From Acinetobacter sp. A47 (GTDB lineage: Bacteria; Pseudomonadota; Gammaproteobacteria; Pseudomonadales; Moraxellaceae), in assembly GCF_000805455.1 (NCBI RefSeq), contig NZ_JSUS01000065.1, forward strand, positions 1-64,000: a stretch of 64,000 bases of DNA. Reading direction: 5' to 3'. The translations under genes were made by a program, and so were the position numbers. Numbering within the stretch: position 1 is the first letter of the stretch; every line of letters starts with the position of its first letter. This document shows, one piece after another, positions 39,386-48,700 of this stretch. The notes below the pieces were generated by a model. The model was not told the origin of the DNA. It made no database searches and saw nothing but the letters and a program-made list of their open reading frames with translations.

Positions 39386-40963
39386 GTGGAAGATGTGACC
39401 AAATCTCAGGAGTTGATGAAGCTCGACATTAAGGAACTGACAGAAGGTAAGGTAGGCGGTTCAGGTGTATTTGATGAGTTACTCACGGCGGTTCGGGAAC
39501 ATCTTACCGATGAGTTCAACAAGAACCGCATTCGTGGTGCTGACTACGCCAATGTATATCTTGGTGGCTTAAATGCAACACTTGCTCAAGCAACACTTTA
39601 TGCGACAGCTCGTTACCGACTTCCATGGGAATTACGTCTCCTGGAAGCGCAGGTAAAACAGGTTGAAGCTGAAATCCGTAACTCTGCTTTACAGGGTGGT
39701 TTGATTAAGGCCCAGACAGATCAGATCTTGTTAGAGATGACAAAAACACCTCACGAGATTGAGATCCTGAAAGGTCAGATTAAGCAGCAAGAAGCTCAGA
39801 CACTATTAGTCTCTAAGCAAACAGCCATTGCTGAATTTGAGTTAAGTCAGAAGCTCCCTAAAGAGTTGCTTATGCTGGATGCTCAAATGGAGCAGGTTAA
39901 AGCACAGACTGACAAAGTAGCATCTGAGAAAGATAACCTTACTGCTCAAACCAACCAAGTTGAAGCCAAGACTAAACAGGTCGCAGTTGAATCTAAACAG
40001 ATTGAAGCTCAGACCAAATTAGTTGGTGCTCAGACTGATCAGCTTACAGCTAAGTTACCGCATGAACTTGTAATTCTACAGGGGCAAGGTAAACAGGCAG
40101 AGGCTCAAACTAAGTTGACGCTTAAGCAAGTGGAGCAAGCTACTGAGGAACTTAAAAAGATTCCAGTAGAGGTGACATTACTTGAAAACCAAGTTACGCA
40201 TACAAAGTCACAAACGTCTTTGGTTGATGCTCAAAAAGAACAAGTCGAGTTAGCAAACAAGCAGGCACCTAAGCAGCTTGAATTACTATCTCAACAACTT
40301 CTACAGGCAGAAGCTCAGACACAAGTTACTGTGGCTGAAAAAGATCGTGTAGTGGCTGAGACTCGTAAATCTGGCCAAGAGGTTAAGAACCTTGAGAAAC
40401 AGGGTAATCGCATTGAATCGGAAACTAAACAGACTGACGCTCAAACCAAGTTAATTGATTTGAATGCCACGAAGGTTCCACATGAGATTCAAGGGATCAT
40501 TGCCCAAAACTCATTGATCGATGCTCAGGTAATCAAGCTTGGTAAAGACATTGCATTGCAAACACTTCAATTAGAAGTGAAACAGCAAGAGCTTGAGTTA
40601 TCTCGTAAAGAATTATTACTCAAAGGTCAGCAGCTTGAATTGCTCAAGGCTCAGGTGGCAGGTCAACAGCATCAAACTGAGTTATATGCTCAGAAGGTAA
40701 TTACTGAACAAGCCCAAACGCAAGGGAATGTGATTGGTAAAGGTTCAGTGTTGTTCTTCCAAAACGAGTTACTCAGTGCCCAGACTCAAGGTTTCTACCG
40801 AGATGCTGAGCAGAAAGTAGCGAAAATCTTAGTCGATACATGGTCGGTTCGCCGTAGTAACGATGATGGTGTCAAAGCAGATTCTACGAATCAGCTCTAT
40901 GACCCAACAATTGGTGCAGTAATCAAGTCGTTACTCGCAGGTATCAAGATCACACCAGTTTAA
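39386..40963 (+). CDS. Long coiled-coil virion protein with EAQT repeats (N4 gp54 position)
   Basis: 525 residues from a GTG with GGGAGTAAGG upstream. Residues about 80-450 repeat E/KAQT-type units (VEAEIRNS, EAQTLLV, KAQTDKV, EAQTKLV) every 11-22 residues, forming a very long coiled coil. N4 gp54 is a virion protein in this position that is thought to enter the host; a role in tail or DNA ejection is inference. Followed by a terminator. Confidence 0.75.
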   Translation: MEDVTKSQELMKLDIKELTEGKVGGSGVFDELLTAVREHLTDEFNKNRIRGADYANVYLGGLNATLAQATLYATARYRLPWELRLLEAQVKQVEAEIRNSALQGGLIKAQTDQILLEMTKTPHEIEILKGQIKQQEAQTLLVSKQTAIAEFELSQKLPKELLMLDAQMEQVKAQTDKVASEKDNLTAQTNQVEAKTKQVAVESKQIEAQTKLVGAQTDQLTAKLPHELVILQGQGKQAEAQTKLTLKQVEQATEELKKIPVEVTLLENQVTHTKSQTSLVDAQKEQVELANKQAPKQLELLSQQLLQAEAQTQVTVAEKDRVVAETRKSGQEVKNLEKQGNRIESETKQTDAQTKLIDLNATKVPHEIQGIIAQNSLIDAQVIKLGKDIALQTLQLEVKQQELELSRKELLLKGQQLELLKAQVAGQQHQTELYAQKVITEQAQTQGNVIGKGSVLFFQNELLSAQTQGFYRDAEQKVAKILVDTWSVRRSNDDGVKADSTNQLYDPTIGAVIKSLLAGIKITPV

Positions 40964-40977
40964 ACACTGGTTCACAC

Positions 40978-41001
40978 AGAGGGCCGAAAGGCTCTCTTTT
41001 T
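40978..41001 (+). terminator. Rightward terminator
   Basis: AGAGGGCC-GAAA-GGCTCTCT with one G-T pair, then TTTT. Partial attenuation is likely, as late genes continue. Confidence 0.75.
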
Positions 41002-41018
41002 ATAAGTAGGTATGAGAG

Positions 41019-41213
41019 ATGGAACTCCAACTGCAATTATTTAAATTAGCTCAAGGCGAGCTTTACCGTTTACGTGAACAAATCAAAGCCGGCCGTCCAG
41101 AGGGTATGAGTGATGACCTTTGGGTAACATTGAAGATGGAACGTCTACAACTCACTGTATATGTACGCACATTGAAACGCCGTTTAGATCTTATCGAGCT
41201 TGAAGCGGAGTAA
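41019..41213 (+). CDS. 64-residue GMSD-W module protein
   Basis: Helical, charged. Pattern LREQIKAGRPEGMSDDLW then ER...YVRTLKRRL matches the C-terminus of the 38938-39381 product (FISNGQPTGMSDIQWDLL, ER...YVQVLETRL), so the module is duplicated on both sides of the coiled-coil gene. Confidence 0.7.
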   Translation: MELQLQLFKLAQGELYRLREQIKAGRPEGMSDDLWVTLKMERLQLTVYVRTLKRRLDLIELEAE

Positions 41214-41216
41214 GCC

Positions 41217-43544
41217 ATGGGACTTTTTGGCTCAAGCAAGAAAACACATGTTTATACATCGGTTGCCCGGATGGTTGAGGACAAAGATATTCGTGTCTCA
41301 TCACAGACTGCAGTAGTTGAACATGTTCTTAATTCAACGCTACAGATTGAATCTGATGTGGTGCAGATGTCCTTGACTGACCATATCCGTGCTGCAGCTA
41401 TGAACTCTTTGCCTGCCAAAATGGACAAGTTCTACCGTTGGGCCAAGAGTGGTCAGTATCACTATGGCTTACCAAAATCCTCAGTTGTTCATGCTAATTC
41501 AAAGTTACTGACTACTGAGGTTCAGGCAATTTTGGAAGGGGAGTTAGGTACTACTGTAGTAATGGATTACGTGCAGTTAGGGGAACCCAACTACTACCAT
41601 TTCGCCTGGAAGATTTTAATTGATAAGTTCCAGTACAGCCCGGAAACCAATGAGTTGAGATCTATCTCGCCGTGGCACAAATCATCTTGTTTCTTGAAGG
41701 ATCTGCAGATCTTCTATACCGAAGATACGATCTCTCGCGTGACGGATACCCGCTACTTTGAACAATGGGGTATTGCTGCTACTGCCGGAGCGACTCCAAG
41801 CCGTTTGGCTAATCCTGAGGCCGAGCATACAACGTATGCGGTGGATGCGAAAGCCGATAAGGATTACGCCAAAGTAACGTATGAGTACAAGGATTCAAAA
41901 GGGAACATCACTACTGACACTCAAATCATCACCTTTGAACAGTACATCAATTCAGGTGATGAAAATGCTATGGAGGGCATGGAGAGTGAAACTACAGCTT
42001 ATGCACCTGATCCAGTTATTAACGAATCAGATTATGTTATGGGATGCGGGGTATACACCAAAGCAGGCAAAGAGACTCGCTATTACTTTACTTATGTTTT
42101 TGGTAGCGGTGGTTATCTTAGTTTGGACCGCATCCTTGAATCTCACGAAGACACTGGCCAGTTCTACCCAAGGCTTTATGCTCGGTTAAATAATCAAAAC
42201 TTGGCTGATTCTCGGCTTAAGGAAACTGATGCATTTAAATCAAGTAAGTCTGCTGGCCGTAAGATGGACTTGGAATGGCAGGGGTGGGTTGATCAAATCC
42301 ATGAAGCAGTAGAGAACACGAAGAATATTCGGCAGTGTTTCTTAATGCTGGGATTACCTGCTAATACCAAAGATCAGTTAACACTTAAGTATTTGTTTAA
42401 GTACTTTCACCGTCTCTATTCAGGTTCGGAACAACCTCGTATCTCGCGGGGTAGTGACTCTTTTAAACAGGAGTTTGCCACTTATGCCGTGAAAGGTGGT
42501 TCATCTATCGTTATCGAAGATGAGGCGTTTAGACAGGTACTTAGTTACAGCTCAATTGGTCTCAGAGACATTCGAGGCTCTATTGGTGCAGTTGGTACAT
42601 ACAAACTCGAAAGAGGGCGTGTGCGCGATAACAGGGGCATCATGCGCCTATTGTCAGTGGATTACCATGCCTATCAGTTCCAGATTACTGAGACTACATA
42701 CCGAGAAGTTAGGGTATATGGCTTGTCATTTACAGAGCAGGTATCCGGTGGCCACTCGACAGTTTCTAAAGGTGATAGTGAGAATCTCCTAATTCCCTTA
42801 GACCGGTCTATGCGTAATGAGTTTAGTACCCGAGAACGTGAATCCATTTATGCCAAGAGTCTGCATATCGTATTTAACACACTGCAAGTTGTTAAGAAGA
42901 AATGGTATGCGACCGGATTATTTAAGGTAGTGATGTTCATTGTCGCCGTGGTCTTGTCAGTGTTTACAGGGGGGCAATCAATCACTCTCTACACTGTAGC
43001 TATGGCTGCAGTGCAAGCAGTTGTTATCGGAATTGCCTTATCCGCCTTGGCCAAACTTGCCGTGAAGATTGGTATTAACGTGAAGATTGTCGCTGTAGTG
43101 GCGGTCATTGCAATGGCATACGGCGGATACTTGAATTTAAGCAATACCACGGGGATGTTCAATGTCACAGCGAGTACGATGCTTCAAGCCAGTAATGCCG
43201 CATTTAACTTCTCCGCTAAGGTAGGGCAATACGAGATTAAAGAGATTGCCAAAGATCAGCTTGAGTTTGAGAACTCAGTTAAAGACAAGGAAGAAGCACT
43301 CAAACAGGCACAGGAACTTTTAGGTAAAGGGCCGATGGTTGATGGCACTTTCTTTCTGGATCAGGCACCTCCGAGCAGTATGCCTTATCTAAATTTATAT
43401 CAGACACCCAATGAGTACTATACTCGCACCGTCCACTCTGGAAATGCGGCTGTAATCTCTTTGGATATGATCGCTTCCTATGTGGAGCAAGCTCTCACTC
43501 CTCCGAGTGCGAGTAAGACATTGGAATTTTTACAAGGAATGTAG
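41217..43544 (+). CDS. Large virion protein with C-terminal membrane helices (N4 gp52/53 region)
   Basis: 775 residues. A long soluble part (1-560) is followed by three hydrophobic segments in about 565-645 (LFKVVMFIVAVVLSVFTGG, then YTVAMAAVQAVVIGIALSAL, then IVAVVAVIAMAYGGYL) and a C-terminal coiled region. An internal virion protein able to insert in a membrane is expected for an ejection channel. Assignment by order and shape. Confidence 0.75.
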   Translation: MGLFGSSKKTHVYTSVARMVEDKDIRVSSQTAVVEHVLNSTLQIESDVVQMSLTDHIRAAAMNSLPAKMDKFYRWAKSGQYHYGLPKSSVVHANSKLLTTEVQAILEGELGTTVVMDYVQLGEPNYYHFAWKILIDKFQYSPETNELRSISPWHKSSCFLKDLQIFYTEDTISRVTDTRYFEQWGIAATAGATPSRLANPEAEHTTYAVDAKADKDYAKVTYEYKDSKGNITTDTQIITFEQYINSGDENAMEGMESETTAYAPDPVINESDYVMGCGVYTKAGKETRYYFTYVFGSGGYLSLDRILESHEDTGQFYPRLYARLNNQNLADSRLKETDAFKSSKSAGRKMDLEWQGWVDQIHEAVENTKNIRQCFLMLGLPANTKDQLTLKYLFKYFHRLYSGSEQPRISRGSDSFKQEFATYAVKGGSSIVIEDEAFRQVLSYSSIGLRDIRGSIGAVGTYKLERGRVRDNRGIMRLLSVDYHAYQFQITETTYREVRVYGLSFTEQVSGGHSTVSKGDSENLLIPLDRSMRNEFSTRERESIYAKSLHIVFNTLQVVKKKWYATGLFKVVMFIVAVVLSVFTGGQSITLYTVAMAAVQAVVIGIALSALAKLAVKIGINVKIVAVVAVIAMAYGGYLNLSNTTGMFNVTASTMLQASNAAFNFSAKVGQYEIKEIAKDQLEFENSVKDKEEALKQAQELLGKGPMVDGTFFLDQAPPSSMPYLNLYQTPNEYYTRTVHSGNAAVISLDMIASYVEQALTPPSASKTLEFLQGM

Positions 43545-43546
43545 AA

Positions 43547-44068
43547 ATGAATTTACGAGACAAATGGAACGAGTTTAACGGCACAAACGATATGTGGCGT
43601 TCTCAAAATGGTTTCATGAATCAGAACCAATGGATGCCTCAATTAACCCCTCAGTACACGGAAGGTTACTCACCTTTCGGTACAAGTGTTATGGGCAATC
43701 AATTGTTTGGTGATGGAACTGCAATGCCTGCAGCTAATCAGGTCTATGGTTCACAGTTTATGCCAGGTGCAGGCGAACCTACAGGCTTAGCAAGTGCTTG
43801 GAGTAAATTCCAAGACTCAAGCCTTAAAGATCAAGCCAGTGCAATTGGTGCAACGGTTGGTGCTTTGGCCAATGGCTATCAGGCTTACAACTCTGTGAAG
43901 ACTGCAAAAGGTCAATTGGCGTTTGCTAAAGATTCTTGGAACAAGAACTTTGAAGCACAGCGCAAGACAACTAATGCATCTCTTGCAGACCGTCAGGCGG
44001 CACGTGTCGCAAGTAACCCAAATGGTTATCAGTCAGTAGATAGCTACATGAAGAAGTATGGAATTTAA
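43547..44068 (+). CDS. Internal virion protein (N4 gp51 position, T7 gp14-like shape)
   Basis: 173 residues. Asn/Gln/Gly-rich N-terminus, then an alanine-rich segment (IGATVGALANGYQAYNSV) and a helix with NKNFEAQRKTTNASLADRQA, a pattern often seen in short internal core proteins that precede the peptidoglycan-hydrolase gene. Confidence 0.65.
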   Translation: MNLRDKWNEFNGTNDMWRSQNGFMNQNQWMPQLTPQYTEGYSPFGTSVMGNQLFGDGTAMPAANQVYGSQFMPGAGEPTGLASAWSKFQDSSLKDQASAIGATVGALANGYQAYNSVKTAKGQLAFAKDSWNKNFEAQRKTTNASLADRQAARVASNPNGYQSVDSYMKKYGI

Positions 44069-44070
44069 TT

Positions 44071-45618
44071 ATGTCAGTTCGTTGGAATCAGCTTCAAGGC
44101 CCAGATTTCCGGTCTGGTAATGCCTTACTTCAACAGGGTCAACATCTCATGAATCAAGCGATTCAGGGGGCAACTCAGGGCGCAGTGAACTTCGCTGCAG
44201 CCCAAGAGAAGCAAAATACGGGGAAGCTCTTGGATTACATCCATTCAGCCCGTGACCCACAACAATTCCAGTCTGCAGAGTTTCAGGGTGGTTTAGCCAA
44301 TCTACGTGAACAATTTGGGAGAAACTACGATGCAGATACTATTCGCAGTTCTATGGATGGTCGTCTCGGGAAATTACAAGCCGATGCGTTAGGGGCACAG
44401 AAATACTCGGACACGATGAGTTCTGTAGCGGATCGGCCTTTACTTGCCCAATACATCACAGCAATGCAGAACGGGGACGTTGCCGGAGCACAGGCATTAC
44501 AAAGCCAGTTCCAGAACTTCACACCTGAGGCCATGCAGCAAGGTATGCAGATGCGTAAGATGCAGCATGGTATGGACTTACAGAATGCGGAGCTTAGTCT
44601 TAACCAAGATCGTAACAATTTAGGTTGGGCTAAGTTTGATTATCAAAAGGAACAGGATGCAGTTGATAATCGTCTTAAAGCTTATAAGGTCTATGGTGAA
44701 GGTTCTGGGGATCGCTATGAACTTGGTGCTGATGGTTCAGTGTTACAAACACATAACCAGTTAGGCAAGTTTGCCCCATTGATCGCTGAGGCTGCAGATA
44801 AGCACGGCGTTCCAACAAACCTTTTGGCAGGTCTGGTAATGCAGGAGTCTGCAGGCAATCCTAATGCACGTTCTAAAGCCGGCGCACAAGGGCTAACTCA
44901 GCTCATGCCTGGTACTGCAGGTGATTTAGGTGTGACTAACCCATGGGACCCGCAGCAGAACATTAACGGCGGTGCACGTTACTTAGGGCAAATGATCAAG
45001 AAGTACGGCAACCTTGAGCAAGCATTAATGGCTTACAACTGGGGGCCTGGCAACATGGACTCATACCTTAAAACCGGTAAGGGTGCTAAAGGTCAGGCAA
45101 TGCCTAAGGAAACTCGTGAATATGCTTCATCATTACTCAAGAAGGCTGCGGGATTTAATCAGGGCAATCCGGGTGCTTTAAAAACCAAAGCTGACCGTGA
45201 CTATATGGTGGCAACTAACACCGATAAGTGGAAAAGTGATCTTAAAAGCTGGGAAGCTGATGTGAAAGCTTTGCCTCATAATCGTGGCTCGAAGCTCCAC
45301 AGCCTGAACGAGTTCAAAGCAACGCACAAAAAGGGGAATGATCTCCTTAAAGGTTTGTCAGATGTACCTGAGTTTAAGAACCTTACACATGCTCAACAAG
45401 TGAGCCTAGCTGACAATGTTGGTAAATACTACGATAGTGTCCAAAAGGGTAATAAGTGGTATGAGCGTAAGGATAATCCAATCACCTTTGCACGCGACTA
45501 TGCTCAAAATGTGATGAAGACTCAAAAGACCTATGATCTGGCAATTCCACACACCCAAAACAAGATTCTTGAACTAAAGCGTAATAATGCTTTGGTAACT
45601 GAAAAGAATCGTAAATAG
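44071..45618 (+). CDS. Virion lytic transglycosylase
   Basis: 515 residues. A helical N-terminal 230 residues is followed by an SLT domain (about 232-335): LLAGLVMQESAGNPNARSKA with catalytic E259, GAQGLTQLMPGTA and LMAYNWGPG, all diagnostic. The C-terminal part is basic and helical. It would locally open peptidoglycan during DNA entry. Followed by a palindrome and terminator before the vRNAP gene. Confidence 0.88.
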   Translation: MSVRWNQLQGPDFRSGNALLQQGQHLMNQAIQGATQGAVNFAAAQEKQNTGKLLDYIHSARDPQQFQSAEFQGGLANLREQFGRNYDADTIRSSMDGRLGKLQADALGAQKYSDTMSSVADRPLLAQYITAMQNGDVAGAQALQSQFQNFTPEAMQQGMQMRKMQHGMDLQNAELSLNQDRNNLGWAKFDYQKEQDAVDNRLKAYKVYGEGSGDRYELGADGSVLQTHNQLGKFAPLIAEAADKHGVPTNLLAGLVMQESAGNPNARSKAGAQGLTQLMPGTAGDLGVTNPWDPQQNINGGARYLGQMIKKYGNLEQALMAYNWGPGNMDSYLKTGKGAKGQAMPKETREYASSLLKKAAGFNQGNPGALKTKADRDYMVATNTDKWKSDLKSWEADVKALPHNRGSKLHSLNEFKATHKKGNDLLKGLSDVPEFKNLTHAQQVSLADNVGKYYDSVQKGNKWYERKDNPITFARDYAQNVMKTQKTYDLAIPHTQNKILELKRNNALVTEKNRK

Positions 45619-45625
45619 ATTTACT

Positions 45626-45643
45626 TACTTACTTAAGTAAGTA
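45626..45643. repeat. Dispersed 18-bp palindrome
   Basis: Perfect TACTTACTTAAGTAAGTA between the transglycosylase stop and the terminator upstream of the vRNAP gene. Confidence 0.9.
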
Positions 45644-45657
45644 TAATTAAACCCAAG

Positions 45658-45690
45658 AAAGGCAATGCGTAGCAGTACCATTGCCTTTTT
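45658..45690 (+). terminator. Terminator immediately upstream of the vRNAP gene
   Basis: AAAGGCAATG / CATTGCCTTT (45658-45667, 45679-45688) with T-run to 45690. It ends before the vRNAP RBS (45701), so it would attenuate readthrough into the vRNAP gene. Confidence 0.85.
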
Positions 45691-45712
45691 CCATTTTAGA
45701 GGAGACATAGAC

Positions 45713-48700
45713 ATGGAACGTCTAGTAGCTAACCCTTTCATGGAGAAAGAGGAAAAAGTAGCGGCAGCTACAGCATCAAAAGTGGTACGTCAGGGTAACT
45801 TCGGTATCACTGGCAACCCACTACATAACCGTATTGATTCAGCCCGACAATCACTACAACGCTTCGATTCATTCCTTGAAGCAGACCGCAAGAAGCGCGA
45901 ACAAGAAGCCAATTACACCACTCCAAGCGATAACCTACGCAGATCCAGCCTTACTGAGCGTGCCCCTTCGATTGCACGTGTGTACGGCTCTCAGGCATGG
46001 GCAACAGTTAAGAAGGGTGTAGCGCAAGCTGCTGGTGGTCTAAGTGCAGGGTGGGCCGATCAGGAACGCATGAACATCCCGCGTGATGTGCAGGATGCCT
46101 ACAATCGTTATAAGCAAACTGGTTTAGCAACTAACCCAGAGGATGTGAAGTTACTTCATAGTCCGGCTTATCGTCAGTTCCAGATGGGTAATATTCAAGG
46201 TGAGAAGAAACCAATTGAAGGTAAGACTTTCCTTGAACAGCTTGAAGGTGCTGCAGCTTATGACAAAGAGGCTCAACGCCGTGTAGGTGATATGCGTAAT
46301 GGCATTCCTGACATGTTTGATTCTCATAAGCGCGTCAATCCGTTACTACAGGATGAGCGTGCTCAGGCTATGCAGCGTAACCGTGACAAGTACAACATCG
46401 GTGAACAACGTGCAAAGGCAGACGCATTAGAAGCTCAAGGCGAAACAGGCAAAGCTAAGGTTGTACGTGCGCTGGCAAACTTCCAGCAATTAGCACAGGA
46501 TACTATTGTTGCGGCACAACATCCGACAGCTTTAGGTCAAGACTTGGCAGCTATCGCACCATACGCAGTAACGGGTATGGCTGGTGCTACTGCAGGTGCA
46601 GGGTTACAAACTCAGGAAGATCATATCAACTCGAAGAAGCAGTACACGGAACGTACTGGTATTGCTATTCCTTCTGAGCTAGATGCAGCCAAAATGAAGG
46701 GTATGGCCGGTCTCAATTTTGCAGCAAACTTTGCTGAAAACATGGTAGTAGGTAATGCCCTCAAAGGTGGCGTTACTAACATGGGTAAAGCCTATGCTGC
46801 CAATGCTGCTGCAGGGTACACGCAGTCTAAGATTCAGACCGGTGCAGGTGCTTTACACTTTACCAATGAGACCGATCAAGAAGCGATTGAAGCTGCAGCA
46901 CTTGGCGGTGCTTTGGCGGGTGGTATTGCTGCACCTCATGCGACTTTACAGGCTGCAGGTAAAGCGGCTGATGTTGTAAAGGAAAAAGCATTTAAGGATG
47001 TTCGTGAGCAGTCAGCTCAACAACGTGCAACTTTTGAGGAGAATATTGACCCTACATCTACAAACTTCAACCCAAGTGAAGCCATTAACAAACAGACCCA
47101 GATTTTTGGCAATAAGGACGCATCTAAAGATGATTTAGATTTGGCACGTACAAATGCTAAGGATGCATTGCAAGCGGCTCATGACCGCTATGATGCGTTA
47201 GAGCGTAATCAACAATCTATCTCTGAGCGTTTAGAGGATGTTAACCAGTATCGACAAGAACTGGCTGACACCGAAGCAGCTTTACAAGCTGACCCAAATA
47301 ACGCTGCACTGTCAGAGTTCTACGATGGCTTGCAGGACTATATCAAAGAAGCAGAAGCCCAGCTCACTCCTGAATACCTTCAAAGTGCGTCAGACGCGCT
47401 GAAAGCAGCGTCTAAGCATAAGGACGATGCAATTGCAGCGTATGAGGCATTCAATGGCTTAAACGAAGTTAAGACCGACACTAAACAGTCTGCAGATGTG
47501 ACAACTAAGCATACTGAAACCTTGACCAACGAGAAGGCATCTGACGCTGAAAAAGCCAAAGCTGCTGAGCATGTCACCAACTATCCAATGATGTATAAGC
47601 CTGAGGATCTCCTACAGATTGCCGATGACTTATCTAATCATTTAACAGATGCTCAACGTACAACATTGCGTGAACTTTCAGATCTTCGTGTACAAGAGCA
47701 CATGACTAAAGGGCTTGATGGTGTATCTGCAGACATCAAGAAAGGAAGTCAAAACTATAAGAGTCTTGAGAGTTACTTTGTTGATCGTGATCGTGCAATC
47801 CGTTTAAAGGATGATTCACGCTTACGCCAGTTAAGTGATCAGTTCGACCGCTTACAGGCAAGCTTTGAGGTTAAGGATCGCCTTGCAAGCAAATTGTTCG
47901 ACCGTTCAAAGGAGACGGGGGGCAAGTACCAGGTAATCCGTACCGAAGCCGGGACATGGAAAATCAATACTGGTAAGTTGATGTCTGAGGCAGCAATCAC
48001 TAAAAACGGTGGTTTCACAATCCATAAAGGTTCTGAGAAACTGGTTAACAGCATTAAGACTGATGCGGCGAATGTAAGTAAGGCACATGGCTTATTCCAG
48101 AAGCTAGACTCTGCAGACTTCCGTTCAGTTGTCAAATCTGAGATTAAAGCTGAGACCGGTTCAACTTTACCTAAACAACCTGAACCGGTCTCAGTTCCTA
48201 CGCCGTTGGCAGTGCCAAAAGGGGAAGCTGTGGTCCCGAACTTGAAGGATGTAACTCCGGAAGTTCGTAAGGCGGAACGTGGTAAAGCATTTGAATCTCG
48301 TGATCTGGTTAAAGCTCACCTTAAGCAAAAAGTATCTCAAGATGGAACGAATCCTTTAATTGATATTCCTGACTTCCGTAGTGCCTATGACAAGGCTGAG
48401 GACAAACGTGCGTTCATTGATAGTCAAGTTAAGAAGCCTTTGAGTGATAAACAACACACTCAGGTACAACACTTTAATGAGTTCACCAAAGGTTACGATT
48501 CAGCCCTAACCAAGTTGTTCACGCCTAAGACCGGTGATAAGGCAAAGTACAACTATCAGGATATGGCTCAGTTCTTGGCAGCAGACGGTAAGTTACCTGA
48601 AAACACACGCACTGCTTTGGCTGTAGGCGCGTATCAGTGGCTTATTGAGAATGGCGCAACCACTCGTACCACTGATGCTGATATTGCCCGTTTACTGCAT

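Noticed and set aside
45665..45712. Upstream start of the vRNAP frame
   Set aside because: The ATG is inside the terminator stem and has no RBS; ATG 45713 has GGAG at proper spacing.
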